A DNA stretch of 64,000 bases from CADEEN01 sp963751775 (GTDB lineage Bacteria; Pseudomonadota; Gammaproteobacteria; Burkholderiales; Burkholderiaceae_C): NCBI GenBank assembly GCA_963751775.1, contig CAVVVW010000006.1, positions 1 to 64,000 on the forward strand, read 5' to 3'. Below, one piece after another: positions 24,930-33,297 of this stretch. Under the pieces are notes generated by a model, which saw nothing but the letters and a program-made list of their open reading frames with translations, searched no databases and was not told the origin of the DNA. How positions within the stretch are numbered: position 1 is the stretch's first letter; every line of letters starts with the position of its first letter. The position numbers and the translations under genes are program-made.

Positions 24930-25533
24930 CGTCACCTCCGATCAGCCACAGCTTGGGTTGCGCCAGCACGCGCGTAACGAATGCCTCCTTGCCCTTGACG
25001 CGCTTGGCCAGTTCCTGGGGGGAATAGATCGTCGGGTTGACCTTGCGGCCGAGGCGCTCACTCACCGACTCCAACGCCGCATACAGATCGGCGTAGGCCA
25101 GGTCGTCGCTGATCAACATCAGATCGATGTCGCTCGACGCGGTGTCTTCGCGCTTCGCGATCGACCCATACACGAAGGCCGCCCGGATGCGCGCGGCCAG
25201 CGGTGCCAGCGCTTCGCGCAAGGGTTCGGCCAGGCCGACCGTCTTCTGCACGATGCCGCACAACTCGGCATAGATCGGTGCGTCGGGGTTGGCCTGGTAG
25301 TGCTTCTGGTTGCCGACTGCGCGTGCCGTGACGAGGCCACTCTGCGCCAGACGGGCCAGTTCGCGCTGCACCGCGCCGGAGCCCGCGCCCGCCAGGCCGA
25401 TCAGTTCGGTGGCATAAAAGCTGCGTTCGGGCTGACCGAACAGCCAAGCCAGCACGCGTTGCTGCGTACCGGAAAACAGCGCGTCCGCCAGGCTTGCGGG
25501 GTGTGGCTTCCGAGTTGCCGCCTTCTTGCTCAT
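24913..25533 (-). CDS. HTH-nucleotidyltransferase (MNT) protein
   Basis: About 206 residues from ATG 25533; ATGs at 25539, 25548 and 25554 are in the same frame but lie inside the operators. Residues 20-80 form a winged helix (RSFYATELIGLAGAGSGAVQRELARLAQSGLV). Residues 110-150 form a minimal nucleotidyltransferase core with the signature VYGSIAKREDTASSDIDLML: GS plus DxD metal ligands. In MNT/HEPN systems the nucleotidyltransferase adenylylates and silences the HEPN toxin. The winged helix probably binds the two inverted repeats that cover its own start. Confidence 0.82.
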   Translation of the reverse strand: MSKKAATRKPHPASLADALFSGTQQRVLAWLFGQPERSFYATELIGLAGAGSGAVQRELARLAQSGLVTARAVGNQKHYQANPDAPIYAELCGIVQKTVGLAEPLREALAPLAARIRAAFVYGSIAKREDTASSDIDLMLISDDLAYADLYAALESVSERLGRKVNPTIYSPQELAKRVKGKEAFVTRVLAQPKLWLIGGDDALGL

Positions 25534-25569
25534 ACCCATAATGGGCATAAGCATACCCGAATTGGGTAT
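25532..25569. promoter_or_regulatory. Tandem inverted-repeat operators at the MNT start
   Basis: Two copies of the same dyad lie in a row: ATACCC-N5-GGGCAT at 25532-25548 (one mismatch) and ATACCC-N5-GGGTAT at 25553-25569 (perfect). Their centres are 21 bases apart, two helical turns. The first overlaps the likely start codon of the HTH-nucleotidyltransferase. This is a strong autoregulation site candidate. Confidence 0.75.
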
Positions 25570-25739
25570 TCATCCACTCGCCGCCTGTTGAAGCTGCAGA
25601 GTTTCCAGACGAGCGTAGAAGCGTTCAATGCGGCGGTCCAGGCAATTGGCGTGGAATGGGGGTACGCCTTGATTGTTAGTAGATACTTTCTCCGAAACAC
25701 TTGGCAGGAGCCGTGTGGTGCATTTTGACTAGATTGTGG

Positions 25740-25766
25740 AAGTTTATCGACTGCAAAGATAAACTT
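25740..25766. promoter_or_regulatory. Perfect 9-bp inverted repeat before the AAA ATPase gene
   Basis: AAGTTTATC and GATAAACTT are exact reverse complements separated by nine bases, 26 bases before the ATG at 25793. The 25570-25790 stretch is noticeably AT-richer than the flanks. It may be an operator or a leader hairpin for the plus-strand ATPase gene. Confidence 0.55.
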
Positions 25767-25792
25767 CGTACACGCAAGTAATCTCTCTATAC

Positions 25793-26986
25793 ATGGACCC
25801 GGTAAACAACCCCTTCTCGCCCGGTGCCGGCAGCCCGCCGCCGGAGTTGGCAGGCCGCGACGAACTGATCGAACAAGCCCGCATCATGCTTCGGCGGGTG
25901 CAGACAGGGCGATACGAGCAGAGCCTGATGCTGGTCGGGTTGCGAGGCGTCGGCAAGACAGTGCTGCTGAACAAGATCCGTGAACTGGCGGAAGCGACTG
26001 GCTACACCAGCGTCATGGTCGAGGCCACTGAGAGCCGATCGCTGCCGGAACTGCTGGTGCCGCCTTTGCGCCAGATCCTTTACCAGCTCGACGCCATGGC
26101 CGGCGCCAGCAACAAGGTCAAGCGGGGCCTTCGCGTGTTGCGCAGCTTTGTCGGTGCGCTCAAGCTGAAAGTTGCCGACATCGAGATCGGCCTGGACATC
26201 GACCCGGAGAAGGGATCGGCCGACTCTGGTGACCTCGAAGCCGACCTGCCCGAGCTGTTCGTTGCGTTGGGCGAGGCGGCCCACGACCGGGGCCGCGCTG
26301 TGGCCGTGATCGTCGACGAGATCCAGTACCTCAGCGAAGCCGAGATGAGCGCGCTCATCATGGCCATCCACCGCGTCTCGCAGCGGCAACTGCCCCTCGT
26401 GCTGGTGGGTGCCGGTCTGCCCCAACTCGTGGGCTTGGCCGGCCGCTCGAAGTCCTACGCCGAACGGCTCTTCACTTACCCGGCCGTCGGCCCCTTGGCG
26501 CCTGACGATGCGAAAGAAGCCCTGCGCGGCCCCGTACGCGCGCAGGGTGCCGATTTCACCGACGCGGCGCTCGATGAGCTGGTGGCGGTAACGCGTGGCT
26601 ATCCGTACTTTCTGCAGGAGTGGGGCTACCAGGCCTGGAACCTGGCTCCCGCATCGCCCATAGATGACGAGGTCATCAAACGCGCCACCGCGGCGGCGAT
26701 CAAGAAGCTCGACGGCAGCTTCTTCCGCGTCCGCTTCGACCGCCTGACACCGCGCGAAAAGGACTACATGCGCGCGCTGGCGGCCATGGGTAACGGCGCG
26801 CACCGCTCAGGAGACATCGCCGATGCCCTGGGCGTGAAAGTCCAGTCGGTAGCGCCGTTGCGCAGCGGCCTGATCCGCAAGGGCATGATCTACAGCCCTG
26901 CACACGGCGACACCGCGTTCACGGTACCGCTCTTCGACGAGTTCATGCGCCGCACGATGCCGGATTGGAAGCCAGCGAAGCGGTAG
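25793..26986 (+). CDS. Stand-alone AAA ATPase (Orc1/Cdc6-like layout)
   Basis: 397 residues. P-loop Walker A is GLRGVGKTVLL (residues 47-57), Walker B is VAVIVDEIQYL, and a sensor-1 like LVLVGAGLP follows. The C-terminus after about residue 310 is a winged helix (RLTPREKDYMRALAAMG, then SGDIADALGVKVQSV). This AAA plus winged-helix layout is seen in widespread prokaryotic ATPases of unknown role and in archaeal Orc1/Cdc6. It is the only plus-strand gene of the island, with its own AT-rich promoter and inverted repeat, so it is probably an independent acquisition. Confidence 0.8.
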   Translation: MDPVNNPFSPGAGSPPPELAGRDELIEQARIMLRRVQTGRYEQSLMLVGLRGVGKTVLLNKIRELAEATGYTSVMVEATESRSLPELLVPPLRQILYQLDAMAGASNKVKRGLRVLRSFVGALKLKVADIEIGLDIDPEKGSADSGDLEADLPELFVALGEAAHDRGRAVAVIVDEIQYLSEAEMSALIMAIHRVSQRQLPLVLVGAGLPQLVGLAGRSKSYAERLFTYPAVGPLAPDDAKEALRGPVRAQGADFTDAALDELVAVTRGYPYFLQEWGYQAWNLAPASPIDDEVIKRATAAAIKKLDGSFFRVRFDRLTPREKDYMRALAAMGNGAHRSGDIADALGVKVQSVAPLRSGLIRKGMIYSPAHGDTAFTVPLFDEFMRRTMPDWKPAKR

Positions 26987-27161
26987 GAGCCAAGGCCTGC
27001 CGCACCAGGCTCGCCGTCAGGAACTGCCCCAGCGCCTTGTTCAATTGCCTCGCGCGGCGACGAAGCACAACACGCAGGTCCAGTAAACCTTCTGCGCTTA
27101 GTGCGATTCGACCCGCGGGCGGACGCGGTTGCCCTCACCGTGTTCACCCGTTCGCTGCGCC

Positions 27162-28409
27162 TCACAGTTCGGCGAGCATCGGTGCGCACGCCATCCACAC
27201 GGCGGCCACCGCGTCCGTGATGGCGGGCGACTTCACCGCGGCACACCGATCGTAGGGAAACTCGGCGCCGATCTGGAACTGCATATTCGAATGCCGGTGG
27301 TCGAACACCTCGTAGGCCAGTTCCAACCATTGCGGCTGCATCTTGACGCCCTTGTCGTGCCCGCGTTTCACCGTGACGGCCGTGCGCGGATCGAAATGCA
27401 ACATGGCATCGCAGGACGCCGGCGCGCTTTGCGACGCGAAGTGGCGCTGCACGACGACGATCACCGGCCGCATGCCTTTGGCCATTCCGTCCACCGCCGC
27501 AATGCCACCCACGACCTCTTCGATGCGTGCCTCGAACTCCTCGAACGAGGCGCCGAGGATGGCACGGCGAAGACGAGGGAGCACGCTATTGGGCACCGTG
27601 AAGGTGGAGGAGAGGTGGTCGTCGTGGATGCTGAGCGTCAGGTGCGGGTACTGGGTGAAGTAGCGGTCGCGCAATCCCATCAACGCGATGTAGTTCCAAA
27701 CCGACCGCCCCTTGGTGCCTTTGATGGCGCCAAGCCCTGGATTGTCCGGATTCACGTCGAGCGTGCGGCGCAACTCCGCGTGATGCAGCAGCCGCTCGCG
27801 CATCAGCCCCAGGATGCGCTTGGCCTGCGGGTAGCTGTAGGGCTCGGCCACGTTGAATGGAATCCCGGTGAACATGGTCAATGCACCTCCCGATAGCCGA
27901 TTGCCGGCCGTGAGTCGAGCTTCAGCAATCTCGAAATAGTGTTCACAGCGCCGCGCCCACTCCGATCCGGCCTGTTGCCGCAGCCACGCATACACCTCGG
28001 TCCACTGCCGCGCGACGCACTGCGACGGCACGGTCTGATTGCTGCGCCCCACGGTCAGGCAAAGGATGGTGCAGTCTGGCAGGCCCCGGCGCGCCGCCGT
28101 CCCGCGATGGCGCCGCAGTTGGCCCACGTCCCACCGATTCGTCAGCTTGCTCTCGATCAGCAGCGCCCAACCTGAACCGTCGGAGATGCATCCATCGGGC
28201 AGGCCACGCCCCTCGTCGGCGTCCGCATCCGTTTCGTCGCCGTCCGGGAACGATTGCTCGTGAACCACCAACTGTCGCATGGGCCGCTTCTTGCCAGTGA
28301 CCCAGCGCACGAATGCCGCGAGCAAGTGCCGGTCGGCGTCAAGGCTGCTCAGCAGCGCGTGCGTCAGCCGGTTCTCGGGCTGCTCGTACTGGTCGAAGAC
28401 GTTGCGCAT
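27162..28409 (-). CDS. PD-(D/E)XK-like nuclease family protein
   Basis: 415 residues from ATG 28409, which has GAGGTG six bases upstream. The N-terminal third has GLPDGCISDGSGWALLIESK: a D followed 13 residues later by E-S-K, the PD-(D/E)XK metal-site pattern, then a helix with Q (VGQLRRHR). The rest is an alpha/beta region with no motif that I know. Restriction-like proteins of this form are typical of defence islands. It follows the truncated GIY-YIG gene on the same strand. Substrate and partner are unknown. Confidence 0.6.
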   Translation of the reverse strand: MRNVFDQYEQPENRLTHALLSSLDADRHLLAAFVRWVTGKKRPMRQLVVHEQSFPDGDETDADADEGRGLPDGCISDGSGWALLIESKLTNRWDVGQLRRHRGTAARRGLPDCTILCLTVGRSNQTVPSQCVARQWTEVYAWLRQQAGSEWARRCEHYFEIAEARLTAGNRLSGGALTMFTGIPFNVAEPYSYPQAKRILGLMRERLLHHAELRRTLDVNPDNPGLGAIKGTKGRSVWNYIALMGLRDRYFTQYPHLTLSIHDDHLSSTFTVPNSVLPRLRRAILGASFEEFEARIEEVVGGIAAVDGMAKGMRPVIVVVQRHFASQSAPASCDAMLHFDPRTAVTVKRGHDKGVKMQPQWLELAYEVFDHRHSNMQFQIGAEFPYDRCAAVKSPAITDAVAAVWMACAPMLAEL

Positions 28410-28468
28410 CAACGCACCTCACACGGTGTGGCCAATGCCGCCGGCTGCTGCCTGCACGCCATTGCAGA

Positions 28469-28813
28469 TCACGTGCTGCCGCAGCTCGAACTTGCCCCAC
28501 CCACGTGTTGCTGCATCGACAGCACCGACTCGGGCACGAAGCACACCGCGCGGGTCCAGAAATGCTTCTGCGCATAGTGGCTCGCCATCCGCCGGCGGAT
28601 GGGGTCACACTCGCCGATGCCGAGCTTGTCACCCTCGCCATCGTCGCGCGCGCCGAGCAGTAGGTACCGGCCGTTCAGGCCCAGCTCATCGCGCTGCTTC
28701 ACCTTGGGCAGCAAGGCGCGCGGGAATATCAGCGCCTTGCCGATCCAGTTGGAGCGCTCGACGACGCGCAGGCCGTCGGGGTCGCACTCGGCGACGAAGA
28801 TGCGGAGGGACAA
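28469..28813 (-). CDS. Truncated, degenerate GIY-YIG family protein
   Basis: 114 residues. It resembles the N-terminal part of GIY-YIG nuclease-family proteins (ERSNWIGKALIFPRALL, then the two-strand core). The signature should be GxYxLLG...LYIGE but reads GRYLLLG and LGIGE, so the second tyrosine is lost, and the family's larger C-terminal part is missing after FVPESVL. Likely a decayed or inactivated gene. It is followed 59 bases later by the PD-(D/E)XK-like gene. Confidence 0.6.
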   Translation of the reverse strand: MSLRIFVAECDPDGLRVVERSNWIGKALIFPRALLPKVKQRDELGLNGRYLLLGARDDGEGDKLGIGECDPIRRRMASHYAQKHFWTRAVCFVPESVLSMQQHVGGASSSCGST

Positions 28814-28918
28814 GGCGTTAATCAGGGCACTTCCACTGCTGCGCCACGTTGTGGCACTCTGTGCTAACGCGTCGGCCAGTCAGGACCGCAAACTCGATCA
28901 CATCGAGTCCAAGCATTT

Positions 28919-30286
28919 TCAGTGCGAGATTCGCGCTTCTTCGAGCTTTCGAAAGCTTCTCGAAAGCCCTTGGCGAATATCGTTTAGGAGACCAGTAGTC
29001 TCTCTGCGCAGTTCATCCAATCCCGCAAAGGTGGCTCCTGCTTCACAGAAGATCCTTCGTGTTGCGTTCGGCACTTGGAGCGTGGAGGCATACGCCGGGT
29101 CACTGCTCAGGTAGTCCAACCATTTGCCTGCTCTATCGATGAGAAGCAGGTCCTGCTGCGAGGGAGTGGTCCACCAGTCATCCGGCGCCGTGTATGCAAT
29201 GGCCGCAACGTCGTAGCTAGAGATCGTGGCAGTCTTGTCAGCGTCGTACTTCAACGATTTGAGTAGGCGAATCACTTTGCGCAGTCCACCTCGCTCCAAC
29301 CGATCGCGCAGGTCAACGCGAAAGTTGTGGAGGAAGGGCTTGTTCTGAATTGTCTTTCGCTCTGGCTTGTCCAGCACGGAGACACCACGGAAGTGCTCGC
29401 CCAACCCATCCTTGTACTCGGGTGTATCCAGCCAGCCCGCGATCACGACATCCACCTTTCTGCGAAGCGATCCTCCCGAAAGCGAGATGGCCTTTCCCCC
29501 CGAGCAGTCGACATTAGCCGACGGATAGGCAGACACAGGTTTCTTCTCTGCGACATGCCGCAACTCCAATCGATCTTGCATGGCGTCGCCCTTGTAAGGG
29601 CTGCTCGGTTGAAGCGGCGGTTCGAGATAGACAAAGCGCTTCTCAACTACCAGTAGGTCGATATCGCTATGAGCCTTGATGTGAGTATCTGAAGTCACCG
29701 ACCCTTGGTGCGCGTACTCCACACTGCGGCCAATTCCTTCGTAGCCGGCGCTGAGTTGGCCCTGCACACGCTCACTCTCGGCGAACGTGTTCTTCGTGTA
29801 CTCGTTGTCAATCGGCTGCATGGCCCCAACTGCGTACCGAACGGCAACAGTGCTGGCCAGCGGCAGCAGCTTCAGCCACTCGCTCAGCTGCGCGGGCTGG
29901 TGGAAGGCGAACACGTTGCGGGCGCGCGGCGCCGGGTCCAGGCCCTGGGTGAAGTGGGTTTCGATGCCGGTGGATTCGTACAGGAAGGGCAACGGCCGCT
30001 GCCAGGCCGGCAGGCTGGCGGGCAGGCCCTGCGCGTAGCGGGCCGACTGGATCTCCACGCCGGTGAGCGTGGCGCCCTGCTTCTTGGCCTCGACCACGCC
30101 GCAGGCCTTGCCGTCGACATAGAGCAGGTAGTCGGCAAAGCCGTAGCCCGCCTCGAGCGGGAACTCGCGGATGGCCACGCCGCGCGCGGCGTGCAGGTTC
30201 ACGCCATCGAGCGATTGCACGGCCCAGCCGGCCGCTTGCAACAGGCGGTCGATCTCGGTCCGGGCCTGTTGTTCGGGTGTGCTCAC
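28919..30286 (-). CDS. Chimera: HsdR N-terminal nuclease domain fused to a CD-NTase-like nucleotidyltransferase
   Basis: 455 residues from a GTG at 30286. Residues 1-143 are the N-terminus of a type I restriction subunit R: TPEQQARTEIDRLL, then EAGYGFADYLLYVDGK and VVEAKKQ, giving D52 and E66-A-K68 of the nuclease site. At LLPLA (residue 144) the HsdR match ends and no helicase follows. Residues 156-455 are a nucleotidyltransferase with HQGSVTSDTHIKAHSDIDLL (G195, S196, D208, D210), the third acidic residue in RRKVDVVIAGW (D279) and a helical part LRKVIRLLKSLKYD, like CD-NTase/OAS enzymes. GC content drops at the joint. An internal ATG at 29821 could start the nucleotidyltransferase alone. 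Confidence 0.7.
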   Translation of the reverse strand: MSTPEQQARTEIDRLLQAAGWAVQSLDGVNLHAARGVAIREFPLEAGYGFADYLLYVDGKACGVVEAKKQGATLTGVEIQSARYAQGLPASLPAWQRPLPFLYESTGIETHFTQGLDPAPRARNVFAFHQPAQLSEWLKLLPLASTVAVRYAVGAMQPIDNEYTKNTFAESERVQGQLSAGYEGIGRSVEYAHQGSVTSDTHIKAHSDIDLLVVEKRFVYLEPPLQPSSPYKGDAMQDRLELRHVAEKKPVSAYPSANVDCSGGKAISLSGGSLRRKVDVVIAGWLDTPEYKDGLGEHFRGVSVLDKPERKTIQNKPFLHNFRVDLRDRLERGGLRKVIRLLKSLKYDADKTATISSYDVAAIAYTAPDDWWTTPSQQDLLLIDRAGKWLDYLSSDPAYASTLQVPNATRRIFCEAGATFAGLDELRRETTGLLNDIRQGLSRSFRKLEEARISH

Positions 30287-30423
30287 CCGCGCCGGCCCTC
30301 GGTTTTCTTATGGTTCACTGGCCCGGACGATAGCCGACCGCAGCGCCCGTAACAACCGGGTTCGCGTTCGGGCCGCGCCGGGCGTAGAGTGCGGCCCCTC
30401 CCCTCCACTTGACAGGAGCCACC

Positions 30424-30840
30424 ATGCACATCGAGTCCTACCTCTTCTTCAACGGCCGCTGCGACGAAGCGATCGCCTTCTACAAGCAAGCACTCGGCGC
30501 CGAGGTGCTGATGCTGATGCGCAACAAGGAGGCGCCCGAGAAGCCGCCGCCCGGCATGTTGCCGCCGGGGTCGGACGACAAGGTCATGCACGCCACGCTG
30601 CGCATCGGCACCAGCAATCTGATGTGCAGCGACGGGCGCTGCGACGGCAAGCCGGTGTTCAACGGCTTCTCGCTCTCGCTCGACGCGGCCAACGAGGCCG
30701 AGGCCGAGCGCCTGTTCAACGCGCTGGCGGCAGGCGGCACGGTGCAGATGCCGCTGGCCAAGACCTTCTGGTCGCCCAAGTTCGGCATGGTGGCCGACCG
30801 CTTCGGCGTCGGCTGGATGGTCAGCGTGGCCGGCCAGTAG
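30424..30840 (+). CDS. VOC-superfamily protein (PhnB/glyoxalase-like)
   Basis: 138 residues from ATG 30424 with AGGAG six bases upstream. It is a typical PhnB-like VOC protein: ESYLFFNGRCDEAIAFYKQALGAE at the start, ATLRIGTSNLMCSD in the middle, and KTFWSPKFGMVADRFGVGWMV at the end. VOC folds bind metals and act on varied small molecules; the PhnB-like branch is poorly characterised. It is the first ordinary chromosomal gene to the right of the island. Confidence 0.85.
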   Translation: MHIESYLFFNGRCDEAIAFYKQALGAEVLMLMRNKEAPEKPPPGMLPPGSDDKVMHATLRIGTSNLMCSDGRCDGKPVFNGFSLSLDAANEAEAERLFNALAAGGTVQMPLAKTFWSPKFGMVADRFGVGWMVSVAGQ

Positions 30841-30855
30841 GCCGCGACCCAGCGC

Positions 30856-31555
30856 TCACAGCAGGCTGGCGCCGATGTTGATCAGCAGGGCCAGCACCGT
30901 CGTGTTGAACAGGTAGGCGAGGATGCAATGCAGCGTGCCGATGCGGCGCATCGCCTTGCTGACGAAGGCCACGTCGGCGGTCTGGCCCGAGGTGCCGATG
31001 ACGACGGCGAAGTAGAAGAAGTCGCCGTAGTCGGGTTGCTCGTCGGCGGGGAACTGCAGCCCACCCGGCCGCCCGCGGGCAGCGGCCGCGTAGTAGTCGT
31101 GGGCGTAGTGCAGCGTGAACATCATCTGGATGAAGGCCCAGGATGAGAGCACCGTGACGCCGGCCAGCGCGATGTGTGCGCTGCGGATCGTGCCCTGCAT
31201 GTCCCTGGCCAGCGCCAGCTGGCCGGCAATGGCGGCCAGGCTGGCAATGGTCGTCACCACGACCAGCGCCAGGATCACGAGTTGCCCTTCGTCTTGCTGC
31301 AAGCGCACGCTGACGCATGTGGTCGTGTTGCGAGCGCCACATCATGATCGCGGCCAGCAGCACGTAGAGCAGCGTGCCGACATTCCAGGCGATCAGCCAG
31401 CGCGTCACCGCGTGGCTGGCCAGCTCCGGCGGCAGCCAGATGCCGACCACCGCGGCCACGGCGGCGGCAATGAACAGGCGCGGCCGGGCAAGCAAGTGGC
31501 GCAGCCATCGGTTGCGCCGCAGATTGCGCTGGGCGCCGTCAGGGTTGGTGTTCAT
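30856..31555 (-). CDS. DUF1345 membrane protein (one frameshift)
   Basis: A DUF1345 protein with about five membrane segments. It starts at ATG 31555 (WLRHLLARPRLFIAAAV) and runs in one frame to MMWRSQHDHMRQRA, then continues in another frame from about 31300 (LQQDEGQLVILALVVV) to the stop at 30856. The C-terminal half has the family pattern PDYGDFFYFAVVIGTSGQTADV. One base gained or two lost near 31300 explains the break; it may be a sequence error. Function of the family is unknown. Convergent with the VOC gene. Confidence 0.75.
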
Positions 31556-31639
31556 CGGTGCGCGACGATAGCCGATGGCGCCGACGAAACCCCAATGTCG
31601 ACGCCGGCATGTTCACCGCGATGCCGCGGCCAGGAAGGC

Positions 31640-33228
31640 CTACTTGGTGATCGTCACCCAGTCCCAGATCAGGTAGTTGTCGGCGCGGTGCACCGCGGTC
31701 ACGTTGGACCGCGCGGCCCAGGGAATCACCTGCCGGTGCAGCGGAATGGTGTGCACCTGCTCCTTCCACTCGGTCAGCGCCGCCAGCACCAGTTCCTTGC
31801 GCTTGGCCGGGTCGGCCTCGACGCTCGAGCGTGCGGCCAGGTCGTCGAACTTGGCGTTGGTCGAGCGGCCGTAGTTGTACGAGCCGATGCCGCCCGTGCC
31901 CAGGTTGCGCATCACCGGCGTGAGCGTGGTTTCGGCATCGGTGACGGCGCCGCCCCAGCCGAGCATGTACATGCTGGTCTCGAACTTCTCCAGCTTGGGG
32001 AAGTAGGTCACGCGCGGAATGCGCCACCACCTTGACCTTGACGCCGATCTTGTCCCACATCGCCGCCAGCGCGATGCAGATCTCCTCGTCGTTGATGTAG
32101 CGGTTGTTCGGGCAATCGAGCTGGACCTCGAAGCCGTTCGGGTAGCCGGCCTCGGCCATCAGCTTCTTGGCCAGGCCAGATCGAACGGCAGCGCGCGGCT
32201 TCGATCTTCGGGTCGTTGTAGGCGGCCTTGGGCGACGGCGTCATGCCGCCGGTGGGAAAGCTCTGGCCGCTCATCAGCTTGTTCTTCATCGTCTCGATGT
32301 CGACCGCGTGGTACAGCGCGCGGCGCACGCGCACGTCCTTGAACGGGTTCTTGCCCTTGATGTTGCTGTATGATCAGCTCGTCGCGGAACTGGTCCATGC
32401 CGATGAAGACGATGCGGTTCTCGGGGCCGTCGATGATCTTCACGCCGGCGGTGTTGCGCAGCTTGGCCACGTCGCGCGGCGGCGGGTCGAGGATGAAGTC
32501 GAGCTCGCCCGAGACCAGCGCCGCGGTGCGCGTGGCGTCATTGCCGATCGGCGTGAACACCACCTCCTGCACGTTGCCTTCGGCTTGGCCCAGTAGTTCG
32601 GGTTGCGCTTCCAGGTCGTGCGGATGCCCGGCTCGCGCTTGACCAGGATGTACGGGCCGGTGCCGTTGGCGTTGAGCGCGGTGTAGGCCTCTTCCTTGTT
32701 CTTGAAGTCCTGCGGCTTGGTCGCCTTGTGCGCCTCGCACCAGGCCTTGCTCATGATGAAGAGCGGCTGCACATGCTCGAGGAAGATCGGGTTGACCTTG
32801 CGCAACTCGAATTCGACGGTGTAGTCGTCGATCTTCTTCGGCGTGCCGACGGCGTTGGCGTAGACCGCGATCTGCGAGGTCGGCTGCTGGGCGCGGATGA
32901 TCGAGAACACCACGTCGTCGGCGGTGAACGGCGTGCCGTCGTGGAACTTCACGCCCTGGCGCAACTTGAAGCGCCACTTCAGCGGCGAGGTCTGCTCCCA
33001 CGACAGCGCCAGCCCGGGCACGAAGTTGAGCTGGCGGTCGCGATGGATCAGGTACTCGTAGACCTGCTGGTTGACCGAGTTGGTGAACGACTCGTTCTGC
33101 GAATGCGGGTCCATCGTCTGCGGGTCGCCCTGGCTGGCAAAGCGCAGCGTCTGGGCCTGGGCGGCGGCGCCGAGGCCGACCGCCGCGGCGATCAGGGCGG
33201 TGGTGAGGAGTCGTTTCGTCGTCGTCAT
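31640..33228 (-). CDS. Peptide/nickel-type ABC transporter solute-binding protein (four frameshifts)
   Basis: A periplasmic binding protein of the SBP_bac_5 family, about 530 residues once frames are joined. ATG 33228 opens a signal peptide ending AAAQAQ. The body has LRFASQGDPQTMDPHSQNE, QGVKFHDGTPFTADDVVFS and RRALYHAVDIETMKNKL. The frame changes near 32585, 32368, 32180 and 32012, and the C-terminus YLIWDWVTITK ends at 31640. All pieces are well conserved, so either the sequence has errors or the gene is recently dead. No permease or ATPase genes are adjacent, so it is an orphan binding protein for a peptide-like ligand. Confidence 0.75.
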
Positions 33229-33297
33229 CAGGGTCGCTCCGTGGCAGCACAGGAAGGAACGGCAGTTTAGGCAGCCCGCCGCGATGCCCGTTGCGGG

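Noticed and set aside
26987..27161. Possible gene remnant on the minus strand after the AAA ATPase
   Set aside because: A short open frame (ARQLNKALGQFLTASLV) looks protein-like but matches no family that I can name.
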